Assembly (NCBI GenBank): GCA_965112735.1
Contig: OZ218963.1
Location: 992,001 to 1,056,000, forward strand
Length of the DNA stretch: 64,000 nucleotides
Source: Phaeosaccion multiseriatum
Taxonomy: Eukaryota; Ochrophyta, other classes
Direction: 5' to 3'
The notes under the pieces were generated by a model. The model worked only from the letters and a program-made list of their open reading frames with translations, did no database searches and was not told where the DNA came from. This document shows, in pieces, positions 12,231 to 22,100 of the stretch (position 1 is the stretch's first letter; the number at the start of each line of letters is the position of its first letter). The position numbers and the translations under genes were made by a program.

Positions 12231-12495
12231 TCCCTGTGGAAAGTCGATTCGTAAGTCAATGGCCCAGGCCCAGGCAGATACGGTGAGAACGAGTGGCGTG
12301 GCTCTCACTATCCTATGTGCGTAGGTGGTCGTTCAGGACTAGCATGCGATAAGTTAATAGAGGCAAGACTGGCTGCTAGGCTGGCTTTGGGGTTGCTGTT
12401 ACCTTGTCCGTGTGTCTAGTTCTATCCTATCTGTAGGCGACAGCGCATGTCGTTTTACACTATCTGTAGGCGACAGCGCTTGTCGTTTTACATCC
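12231..12495. other. Low-repeat segment between CCCT arrays within the element
   Basis: About 265 bp separates two CCCT arrays and recurs with few differences at 50848-51109. It ends with two tandem copies of a 32-bp motif (12427-12458 and 12460-12491). I see no convincing gene. Confidence 0.75.
12427..12491 (+). repeat. Tandem pair of the CTATCTGTAGGCGACAG motif
   Basis: A 32-bp unit beginning CTATCTGTAGGCGACAGCGC and ending TGTCGTTTTAC occurs twice here. It occurs once at 14549-14580, and twice at 51042-51073 and 51075-51106. CGACA...TGTCG inside the unit can form a 5-bp stem, and most copies keep it. In all three places the motif borders a tetranucleotide or 342-bp array. Confidence 0.85.
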
Positions 12496-12926
12496 CTCCC
12501 TACCTCCTTCTATCCCTCTACCCCTCTGTCCCTCCCTTCCTCCCTCCCTCTACACCTCCCACCCTCCCTCCCACCCTCCCTTCCTCCCTCCCTCTCTCCC
12601 TCCCTCCCTCCCTCCCTCCCTCCCTCCCTCCCTCCCTCCCTCCCTCCCTCCCTCCCTCCCTCCCTCCCTCCCTCCCTCCCTCCCTCCCTCCCTCCCTCCC
12701 TCCCTCCCTCCCTCCCTCCCTCCCTCCCTCCCTCCCTCCCTCCCTCCCTCCCTCCCTCCCTCCCTCCCTCCCTCCCTCCCTCCCTCCCTCCCTCCCTCCC
12801 TCCCTCCCTCCCTCCCTCCCTCCCTCCCTCCCTCCCTCCCTCCCTCCCTCCCGCGCTCGCTCCCTCCCTCCCTCCCTCCCTCCCTCCCTCCCTGCCTCGC
12901 TCCCTCCCTCCCTCCCTCCCTCCCTT
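12496..12926 (+). repeat. (CCCT)n array, second block
   Basis: A short degenerate beginning is followed by an almost pure CCCT run ending at 12926, then TTCGACCCTGGACAAGG, the inner-element phrase. Open frames in this block are repeat artefacts. Confidence 0.97.
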
Positions 12927-13129
12927 CGACCCTGGACAAGGTTACGGTGTGCGCCGGCCGTAATCAGTAATCAGCCCCCGGCTGGCGCATAATCAGTAAT
13001 CAGGCCGGCTGCGCCGGCCGTAATCAGTAATCAGATAGGTCGAGGCCTAGGCCTAGAACCGCCGGCCTAGGGAGAAAAAATGGCCGGCCTAGAGCATAGG
13101 CTTCTAGGCCAGTCTGGGGCCGATCAATG

Positions 13130-14029
13130 GAGGATTCCGAAGTGGATGGTGAGCACTAGTTGTGCTCCTATTCCCCGACGGGGGAGGATAAGCGTGGCAT
13201 GATTGACTGCAAGTTGCGGGCCATGTCATCACAGTGTGGTAGCAGAAGGCGCGTCCACAGAACATGACTCTACGATACGCTCGCTCCCCCTTCCTTCCCT
13301 TCCTGTAGTTCACAGTTGGCTTGGTATTTCCAACAATGGAGTGGAAGGAGAAACAGGGTCCGAGGGGGTGGGATGGGGCGTGGGCGCGTGTGTTGCCCCC
13401 AAGTTAGTACTTCGTAGTACTTCGTAGTACATGGCAGCAGATGGTTTCGGAACGCAGTTGCTCTGCGGCTCGAGCTCAGAAGAGGAAGAGCTCTGCTGTG
13501 CGCACTCCCCTACCGTGATTGAAGGAGATTGAGAGCAGATACAGGGGTGTGTACGAGCAGGGAGGGGAGTAGAGACTGATGGTGTAGGAAAGCTAGGATC
13601 GCAGTTGGGCCAGACTGCTTCCCTTGTGAGGGTGAAGCAAGGTGCTGCTGTGCATACTTGTGTCATGCTAGCTGTTACAAACACAAAAGGTGCCCCGAAT
13701 GCTCTACCGGTTGCAAGGGTTTGCGCTACGCACAAGCATCTGGTAGAAATTTGAGACCCTTGGCCGCGGACTTGCTAGCAAGATTGTGGTCTCGCCTAGA
13801 CTAAGGCTTTTTCTTCCTTTCTCTCGCCGGTGACGTGCCTTCCGCTAGCTCATCGCCCTTTCCTCTCAGTCAGCGTCGTGGGGTCCGTCTACCCTAATCT
13901 CTCCGTCTCCTCCCTTTCATCCCCCGGCCGGCGCATGTAGGAGATTGGCCGTCACGTGTTTGGTCGACACTCATTAGCTCAATCACTCACTAAGGAATTC
14001 CTCCATAATTGATTCATCCCCGCCTCCCT
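13130..14029. other. Ordinary-complexity segment with an inverted relic of the satellite spacer
   Basis: About 900 bp without a convincing gene. Positions roughly 13314-13588 resemble the reverse complement of about 35268-35530. Shared pieces include an ACCGTGATTGAAGGAGAT block, a CTCAGAAGAGGAAGAGC block and a GAAACAGGG block. So an older, inverted fragment of the spacer family lies here. Short ORFs are not supported. Confidence 0.6.
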
Positions 14030-14516
14030 CTCTTCCTCCCCCTTTCCCTCCTTCCCTCCCTCCCTCCCTCCCTCCCTCCCTCCCTCCCTCCCTCCCTCCC
14101 TCCCTCCCTCCCTCCCTCCCTCCCTCCCTCCCTCCCTCCCTCCCTCCCTCCCTCCCTCCCTCCCTCCCTCCCTCCCTCCTCCCTCCCTCCCTCCCTCCCT
14201 CCCTCCCTCCCTCCCTCCCTCCCTCCCTCCCTCCCTCCCTCCCTCCCTCCCTCCCTCCCTCCCTCCCTCCCTCCCTCCCTCCCTCCCTCCCTCCCTCCCT
14301 CCCTCCCTCCCTCCCTCCCTCCCTCCCTCCCTCCCTCCCTCCCTCCCTCCCTCCCTCCCTCCCTCCCTCCCTCCCTCCCTCCCTCCCTCCCTCCCTCCCT
14401 CCCTCCCTCCCTCCCTCCTTCCCTCCCTGCCCCACTCACTCACTCACTCACTCACTCACTCACTCACTCCCTCACTCACTCACTCACTCACTCACTCACT
14501 CACTCACTCACTCAAA
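14030..14516 (+). repeat. Compound array: (CCCT)n joined to (CACT)n
   Basis: CCCT repeats run to about 14425, then pass through CCCTGCCCCACTCACT into about 85 bp of CACT. This is the only clean direct junction of the two tetranucleotide families in the window. The flanks contain ATTAGCTCAATCACTCAC of the CACT type, so a CCCT expansion probably arose inside a CACT tract. Confidence 0.9.
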
Positions 14517-14612
14517 TATTGCTGCGAGAAAATTATTGTAGTTCCATCCTATCTGTAGGCGACAGCGCATGTCGTTTTACATGCGCATGTCCTTTTACAG
14601 CATACTGAGGCC

Positions 14613-17586
14613 GGTCATCGGCTCGGCACAGCGGGCCCAACTGAGATACTACATTGCCACAACAGCGTCAAGTCGGGCTTCAAATGGGCTCAAAAAGGCC
14701 TAAAGCCCGCATCTGTGGACCACGCACAGCCCGAACGACACGGTTGCTGGCCACAACAAACCCGCGTTGCGCATCGGCTCAGCACAGCGGGCCCAACTGA
14801 GATACTCCATGGCCACAATAGCGTCAAGTCGGGCCTCCGATGGGCCCAAAGTGCCAAACCTGGCTCTTCGCTGGGCTCAAGAGACCCAAAGCCGGCATTT
14901 GTGGGCCAAACGCAGCCCGAACGACGCGACTGCTGGCACAAACCTACCCGTACCGGTCATCGGCTCGGCACATCAGGCCCAACTGAGATACTACATTGCC
15001 ACAACAGCGTCAAGTCGGGCTTCAAATGGGCTCAAAAAGGCCTAAAGCCCGCATCTGTGGACCACGCACAGCCCGAACGACACGGTTGCTGGCCACAACA
15101 AACCCGCGTTGCGCATCGGCTCATCACAGCAGGCCCAACTGAGATACTGCATGGCCACAACAGCGTCAAGTCGGGCCTCCGATGGGCCCAACGTGCCAAA
15201 CCTGGCTCTTCGCTGGGCTCAAGAGACCCAAAGCCGGCATTTGTGGGCAAAACGCAGCCCGAACGACGCGACTGCTGGCACCAACCTACCCGTGCCGGTC
15301 AACAGCTCGGCACAACAGGCCCAACTGAGATACTACATTGCCACAACAGCGTCAAGTCGGGCTTCAAATGGGCTCAAAAAGGCCTAAAGCCCGCATCTGT
15401 GGACCACGCACAGCCCGAACGACACGGTTGCTGGCCACAACAAACACGCGTTGCGCATCGGCTCATCACAGCAGGCCCAACTGAGATACTCCATGGCCAC
15501 AACAGCGTCAAGTCGGGCCTCCGATGGGCCCAAAGTGCCCAACCTGGCTCTTCGCTGGGCTCAAGAGGCCCAAAGCCGGCATTTGTGGGCCAAACGCAGC
15601 CCGAACGACGCGACTGCTGGCACCAACCTACCCGTGCCGTCCTTCGGCTCGGCACAACAGGCCCAACTGAGATACTACATCGCCACAACAGCGTCAAGTC
15701 GGGCTTCAAATGGGCTCAAAAAGGCCTAAAGCCCGCATCTGTGGACCACGCACAGCCCGAACGACACGGTTGCTGGCCACAACAAACCCGCGTTGCGCAT
15801 CGGCTCATCACAGCAGGCCCAACTGAGATACTGCATGGCCACAACAGCGTCAAGTCGGGCCTCCGATGGGCCCAACGTGCCAAACCTGGCTCTTCGCTGG
15901 GCTCAAGAGACCCAAAGCCGGCATTTGTGGGCCAAACGCAGCCCGAACGACGCGACTGCTGGCACAAACCTACCCGTACCGGTCATCGGCTCGGCACATC
16001 AGGCCCAACTGAGATACTACATTGCCACAACAGCGTCAAGTCGGGCTTCAAATGGGCTCAAAAAGGCCTAAAGCCCGCATCTGTGGACCACGCACAGCCC
16101 GAACGACACGGTTGCTGGCCACAACAAACCCGCGTTGCGCATCGGCTCATCACAGCAGGCCCAACTGAGATACTGCATGGCCACAACAGCGTCAAGTCGG
16201 GCCTCCGATGGGCCCAACGTGCCAAACCTGGCTCTTCGCTGGGCTCAAGAGACCCAAAGCCGGCATTTGTGGGCCAAACGCAGCCCGAACGACGCGACTG
16301 CTGGCACAAACCTACCCGTACCGGTCATCGGCTCGGCACATCAGGCCCAACTGAGATACTACATTGCCACAACAGCGTCAAGTCGGGCTTCAAATGGGCT
16401 CAAAAAGGCCTAAAGCCCGCATCTGTGGACCACGCACAGCCCGAACGACACGGTTGCTGGCCACAACAAACCCGCGTTGCGCATCGGCTCATCACAGCAG
16501 GCCCAACTGAGATACTGCATGGCCACAACAGCGTCAAGTCGGGCCTCCGATGGGCCCAACGTGCCAAACCTGGCTCTTCGCTGGGCTCAAGAGACCCAAA
16601 GCCGGCATTTGTGGGCAAAACGCAGCCCGAACGACGCGACTGCTGGCACCAACCTACCCGTGCCGGTCAACAGCTCGGCACAACAGGCCCAACTGAGATA
16701 CTACATCGCCACAACAGCGTCAAGTCGGGCTTCAAATGGGCTCAAAAAGGCCTAAAGCCCGCATCTGTGGACCACGCACAGCCCGAACGACACGGTTGCT
16801 GGCCACAACAAACCCGCGTTGCGCATCGGCTCATCACAGCAGGCCCAACTGAGATACTGCATGGCCACAACAGCGTCAAGTCGGGCCTCCGATGGGCCCA
16901 ACGTGCCAAACCTGGCTCTTCGCTGGGCTCAAGAGACCCAAAGCCGGCATTTGTGGGCCAAACGCAGCCCGAACGACGCGACTGCTGGCACAAACCTACC
17001 CATGCCGTCCATCGGCTCGGCACAACAGGCCCAACTGAGATACTACATCGCCACAACAGCGTCAAGTCGGGCTTCAAATGGGCTCAAAAAGGCCTGAAGC
17101 CCGCATCTGTGGACCACGCACAGCCCGAACGACACGGTTGCTGGCCACAACAAACCCGCGTTGCGCATCGGCTCATCACAGCAGGCCCAACTGAGATACT
17201 GCATGGCCACAACAGCGTCAAGTCGGGCCTCCGATGGGCCCAACGTGCCAAACCTGGCTCTTCGCTGGGCTCAAGAGACCCAAAGCCGGCATTTGTGGGC
17301 AAAACGCAGCCCGAACGACGCGACTGCTGGCACCAACCTACCCGTGCCGGTCATCGGCTCGGCACAACAGGCCCAACTGAGATACTACATTGCCACAACA
17401 GCGTCAAGTCGGGCTTCAAATGGGCTCAAAAAGGCCTAAAGCCCGCATCTGTGGACCACGCACAGCCCGAACGACACGGTTGCTGGCCACAACAAACCCG
17501 CGTTGCGCATCGGCTCAGCACAGCAGGCCCAACTGAGATACTCCATGGCCACAATAGCGTCAAGTCGGGCCTCCGATGGGCCCAAC
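14613..17586 (+). repeat. 342-bp satellite, block 1 (about 8.7 units)
   Basis: The unit is 342 bp and is built from two related half-units of about 156 and 186 bp. Both contain GAGATACTNCATNGCCACAA and CAGCCCGAACGAC. Because 342 is divisible by three, one + frame stays open through the block (14715-17738). It encodes alternating half-repeats that share GPTEILH and NSVKSG. The other + frame and a minus frame also remain open for much of each unit. Differences between units fall in a few patches that mostly change amino acids, which does not suggest purifying selection. Confidence 0.97.
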
Positions 17587-19122
17587 TTGCCGCTCCACAC
17601 GCAAACTCGAGGCGCCAACCACGATCAAAGGGCTCTCCGGTTCCTTCCAACAGCCCGAATAGCTGCCTTCGCATCCATGCTGCCACCTTTGACGCTCGTA
17701 CTATTTGCTTTGCGGTTGCTGTTTGTCCTGAGAGCTGAGCCTCCATCGGACCCCCCCCCTCCCCCTCCCATGCGTTCGAGATGGTGAGGGAGGTACAGCT
17801 GTAGTCCGTCTCCTTCCCTTCGCCGCTCCTCGGCCCGATATGTCTCTCGGATGTAGCTGCCGGAGGTGAGCCGTGCGAGCTCCCGTATCGAAGGTCAGCT
17901 ACGCCCCCACCCATCCAGAGAGACTGCAGGCAAGCTCAGTGGCGACCACGTACGCCTCTTTCTGGCCATACTGCTGTTGTAGGTGGGAGACACTCCAACA
18001 ACAAGGGAGGTACACTTAAACACGCAGACGTACACAAACATTCGCAGGCACACAGATATAGACAAAGGCACAATACAGGGACACCAGCACCCACAAACGC
18101 ACACTAGCACACACAGACGCAGACCAGCACACACAGATACAAACACACATCGTGTGTAGGGGCAGTGACCACGGCTGCTGTTGCCTAGGACTGCCCCGCC
18201 CGCCGTTGAGGGCCGGAATGGCGAGGGATGAGCCGCTGTTGTCACCGCGCGCAGAGCCAGCCTCCTTTGCGGAGGAGGCGCATATTCGCACGCCAAACAC
18301 AGGAAATACGCACCCTACACACAGAAACACCGTCTGGACATACACACACAAACATACAGACAAACACCTGGAAGAGCTAAGGGGCCTGCCGTCACCCGGG
18401 AGCCCCTTTCGTCTCGTAAAAAGACAAAAAATGCCGTGGACCACACCCCCCAAACCTTGGGCCACGGGAGAGAGGAGAGGGCGGAGAGATGAGTAGGGCG
18501 TCGGCCTCAACACCGGACGCGGATCCTACGGCGATACCAGCAAGGAAGAAAGGGCGAAGAGGGCAAAAGGCGCCGGCACTCAACACCGGGGAGGCGGTCG
18601 GCACTCAACACCAGACACCGCTCCTAAGCCGTAGAGCCCCACAACACCGGCAAAGGGAAAGAAAAGAAGAGTTCCGGCACTCAACACCGTGGACACTGTC
18701 GGCACTCAACACCAGACACAGTCTCCCTATCTCTCCTTCCCTCGCCCACGAGGACCCCGGCACTCAACACCAGGCGGGTCCCCTTGGCCGACACAAGCGC
18801 TCTGTCCGGGCCCAGGACAAGAGGCTCGCTTTCCACCACACCAGTATCTACTCTCCTCCTTGACAGTGTGCTCCACTCTTCCTGGGCTCTGTCTCCGCCG
18901 CCTCAGTAAGTGACAGCACACGCCAAGGTCTCTCCTCTTCTGAAAAATCTAAAATCCCTGCTTCACTGACATACTGTACATCTCCCCAGAGGGGACCCCC
19001 CCCCTTGGGGCGGTACCAAGCACCTACGCTGACGCTTCGCCCTGCTGGCTCCCATGTCTCCCACCTCTTCCTCGTCTCTGTTCCGCGAGAAACACAGTTC
19101 CGTTGCTGCGCTGCTGAACAGG
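17587..19122. repeat. Satellite spacer S1 (1,536 bp)
   Basis: Non-satellite sequence begins CTTGCCGCTCCACACGC and ends CTGCTGAACAGGC, between satellite blocks. It is almost identical to 26259-27795 and 29119-30654. It contains a CA-rich ACACACAGAC region and at least five CGGCACTCAACACC phrases (about 18572-18780). It also has a minus-strand relic frame (17914 downward) related to the one at 32541-33346. The short ORFs lack gene-like support. Confidence 0.95.
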
Positions 19123-22100
19123 CTTTTGTGGGCCAAACGCAGCCCGAACGACGCGACTGCTGGCACCAACCTACCCGTGCCGGTCATCGGCTCGGCACAA
19201 CAGGCCCAACTGAGATACTACATTGCCACAACAGCGTCAAGTCGGGCTTCAAATGGGCTCAAAAAGGCCTAAAGCCCGCATCTGTGGACCACGCACAGCC
19301 CGAACGACACGGTTGCTGGCCACAACAAACCCGCGTTGCGCATCGGCTCAGCACAGCAGGCCCAACTGAGATACTCCATGGCCACAATAGCGTCAAGTCG
19401 GGCCTCCGATGGGCCCAACGTGCCAAACCTGGCTCTTCGCTGGGCTCAAGAGGCCCAAAGCCGGCATTTGTGGGCCAAACGCAGCCCGAACGACGCGACT
19501 GCTGGCACAAACCTACCCGTACCGGTCATCGGCTCGGCACATCAGGCCCAACTGAGATACTACATTGCCACAACAGCGTCAAGTCGGGCTTCAAATGGGC
19601 TCAAAAAGGCCTAAAGCCCGCATCTGTGGACCACGCACAGCCCGAACGACACGGTTGCTGGCCACAACAAACCCGCGTTGCGCATCGGCTCATCACAGCA
19701 GGCCCAACTGAGATACTGCATGGCCACAACAGCGTCAAGTCGGGCCTCCGATGGGCCCAACGTGCCAAACCTGGCTCTTCGCTGGGCTCAAGAGACCCAA
19801 AGCCGGCATTTGTGGGCAAAACGCAGCCCGAACGACGCGACTGCTGGCACCAACCTACCCGTGCCGGTCAACAGCTCGGCACAACAGGCCCAACTGAGAT
19901 ACTACATTGCCACAACAGCGTCAAGTCGGGCTTCAAATGGGCTCAAAAAGGCCTAAAGCCCGCATCTGTGGACCACGCACAGCCCGAACGACACGGTTGC
20001 TGGCCACAACAAACCCGCGTTGCGCATCGGCTCATCACAGCAGGCCCAACTGAGATACTCCATGGCCACTACAGCGTCAAGTCGGGCCTCCGATGGGCCC
20101 AAAGTGCCCAACCTGGCTCTTCGCTGGGCTCAAGAGGCCCAAAGCCGGCATTTGTGGGCCAAACGCAGCCCGAACGACGCGACTGCTGGCACCAACCTAC
20201 CCGTGCCGTCCTTCGGCTCGGCACAACAGGCCCAACTGAGATACTACATCGCCACAACAGCGTCAAGTCGGGCTTCAAATGGGCTCAAAAAGGCCTAAAG
20301 CCCGCATCTGTGGACCACGCACAGCCCGAACGACACGGTTGCTGGCCACAACAAACCCGCGTTGCGCATCGGCTCATCACAGCAGGCCCAACTGAGATAC
20401 TGCATGGCCACAACAGCGTCAAGTCGGGCCTCCGATGGGCCCAACGTGCCAAACCTGGCTCTTCGCTGGGCTCAAGAGACCCAAAGCCGGCATTTGTGGG
20501 CCAAACGCAGCCCGAACGACGCGACTGCTGGCACAAACCTACCCGTACCGGTCATCGGCTCGGCACATCAGGCCCAACTGAGATACTACATTGCCACAAC
20601 AGCGTCAAGTCGGGCTTCAAATGGGCTCAAAAAGGCCTAAAGCCCGCATCTGTGGACCACGCACAGCCCGAACGACACGGTTGCTGGCCACAACAAACCC
20701 GCGTTGCGCATCGGCTCATCACAGCAGGCCCAACTGAGATACTGCATGGCCACAACAGCGTCAAGTCGGGCCTCCGATGGGCCCAACGTGCCAAACCTGG
20801 CTCTTCGCTGGGCTCAAGAGACCCAAAGCCGGCATTTGTGGGCCAAACGCAGCCCGAACGACGCGACTGCTGGCACAAACCTACCCGTACCGGTCATCGG
20901 CTCGGCACATCAGGCCCAACTGAGATACTACATTGCCACAACAGCGTCAAGTCGGGCTTCAAATGGGCTCAAAAAGGCCTAAAGCCCGCATCTGTGGACC
21001 ACGCACAGCCCGAACGACACGGTTGCTGGCCACAACAAACCCGCGTTGCGCATCGGCTCATCACAGCAGGCCCAACTGAGATACTGCATGGCCACAACAG
21101 CGTCAAGTCGGGCCTCCGATGGGCCCAACGTGCCAAACCTGGCTCTTCGCTGGGCTCAAGAGACCCAAAGCCGGCATTTGTGGGCCAAACGCAGCCCGAA
21201 CGACGCGACTGCTGGCACAAACCTACCCATGCCGTCCATCGGCTCGGCACAATAGGCCCAACTGAGATACTACATCGCCACAACAGCGTCAAGTCGGGCT
21301 TCAAATGGGCTCAAAAAGGCCTGAAGCCCGCATCTGTGGACCACGCACAGCCCGAACGACACGGTTGCTGGCCACAACAAACCCGCGTTGCGCATCGGCT
21401 CATCACAGCAGGCCCAACTGAGATACTGCATGGCCACAACAGCGTCAAGTCGGGCCTCCGATGGGCCCAACGTGCCAAACCTGGCTCTTCGCTGGGCTCA
21501 AGAGACCCAAAGCCGGCATTTGTGGGCCAAACGCAGCCCGAACGACGCGACTGCTGGCACCAACCTACCCGTGCCGGTCATCGGCTCGGCACAACAGGCC
21601 CAACTGAGATACTACATTGCCACAACAGCGTCAAGTCGGGCTTCAAATGGGCTCAAAAAGGCCTAAAGCCCGCATCTGTGGACCACGCACAGCCCGAACG
21701 ACACGGTTGCTGGCCACAACAAACCCGCGTTGCGCATCGGCTCAGCACAGCAGGCCCAACTGAGATACTCCATGGCCACAATAGCGTCAAGTCGGGCCTC
21801 CGATGGGCCCAACGTGCCAAACCTGGCTCTTCGCTGGGCTCAAGAGGCCCAAAGCCGGCATTTGTGGGCCAAACGCAGCCCGAACGACGCGACTGCTGGC
21901 ACAAACCTACCCGTACCGGTCATCGGCTCGGCACATCAGGCCCAACTGAGATACTACATTGCCACAACAGCGTCAAGTCGGGCTTCAAATGGGCTCAAAA
22001 AGGCCTAAAGCCCGCATCTGTGGACCACGCACAGCCCGAACGACACGGTTGCTGGCCACAACAAACCCGCGTTGCGCATCGGCTCATCACAGCAGGCCCA

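Larger units (their letters stand above)
10610..13043. mobile_element. Nested satellite-bearing element with TCGACC ends
   Basis: It starts TCGACCCTGGACAAGATTAC and ends ...CAGATAGGTCGA. A 6-bp GGCCTA lies immediately outside both ends (10604-10609 and 13044-13049). Because the host element is rich in GGCCTA, the duplication is weaker evidence than at other loci. Near the left end, 10610-10628 is inverted at 10794-10812, so 10610-10812 could itself be a foldback unit. Phrases of the type GTAATCAGTAATCAG plus GCCGGCTG recur near both ends. The same structure occurs at 49820-51583. Confidence 0.6.
10546..13123. mobile_element. Non-autonomous TIR DNA transposon carrying CCCT satellite (copy 1)
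   Basis: The ends are inverted. The left begins TCGGCCCCAGACTGGCCTAG (10546) and the right ends with its reverse complement, ...CAGTCTGGGGCCGA (13123). Homology extends about 25 bp with one mismatch. The flanks carry an identical 6-bp direct repeat, TCAATG, at 10540-10545 and 13124-13129, as expected for a target-site duplication. No transposase is encoded. Most of the interior is a nested satellite element (10610-13043). Confidence 0.8.

Noticed and set aside
15032-17302. Minus-strand and second-frame ORFs in the satellite
   Set aside because: They are shadows of a unit whose length is a multiple of three. Several break at single substitutions.
18016-18513. Cys-rich minus-strand ORF repeated in each spacer
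   Set aside because: It reads the CA-rich strand of the spacer, overlaps other equally long frames, and is conserved only because the spacers are recent copies.
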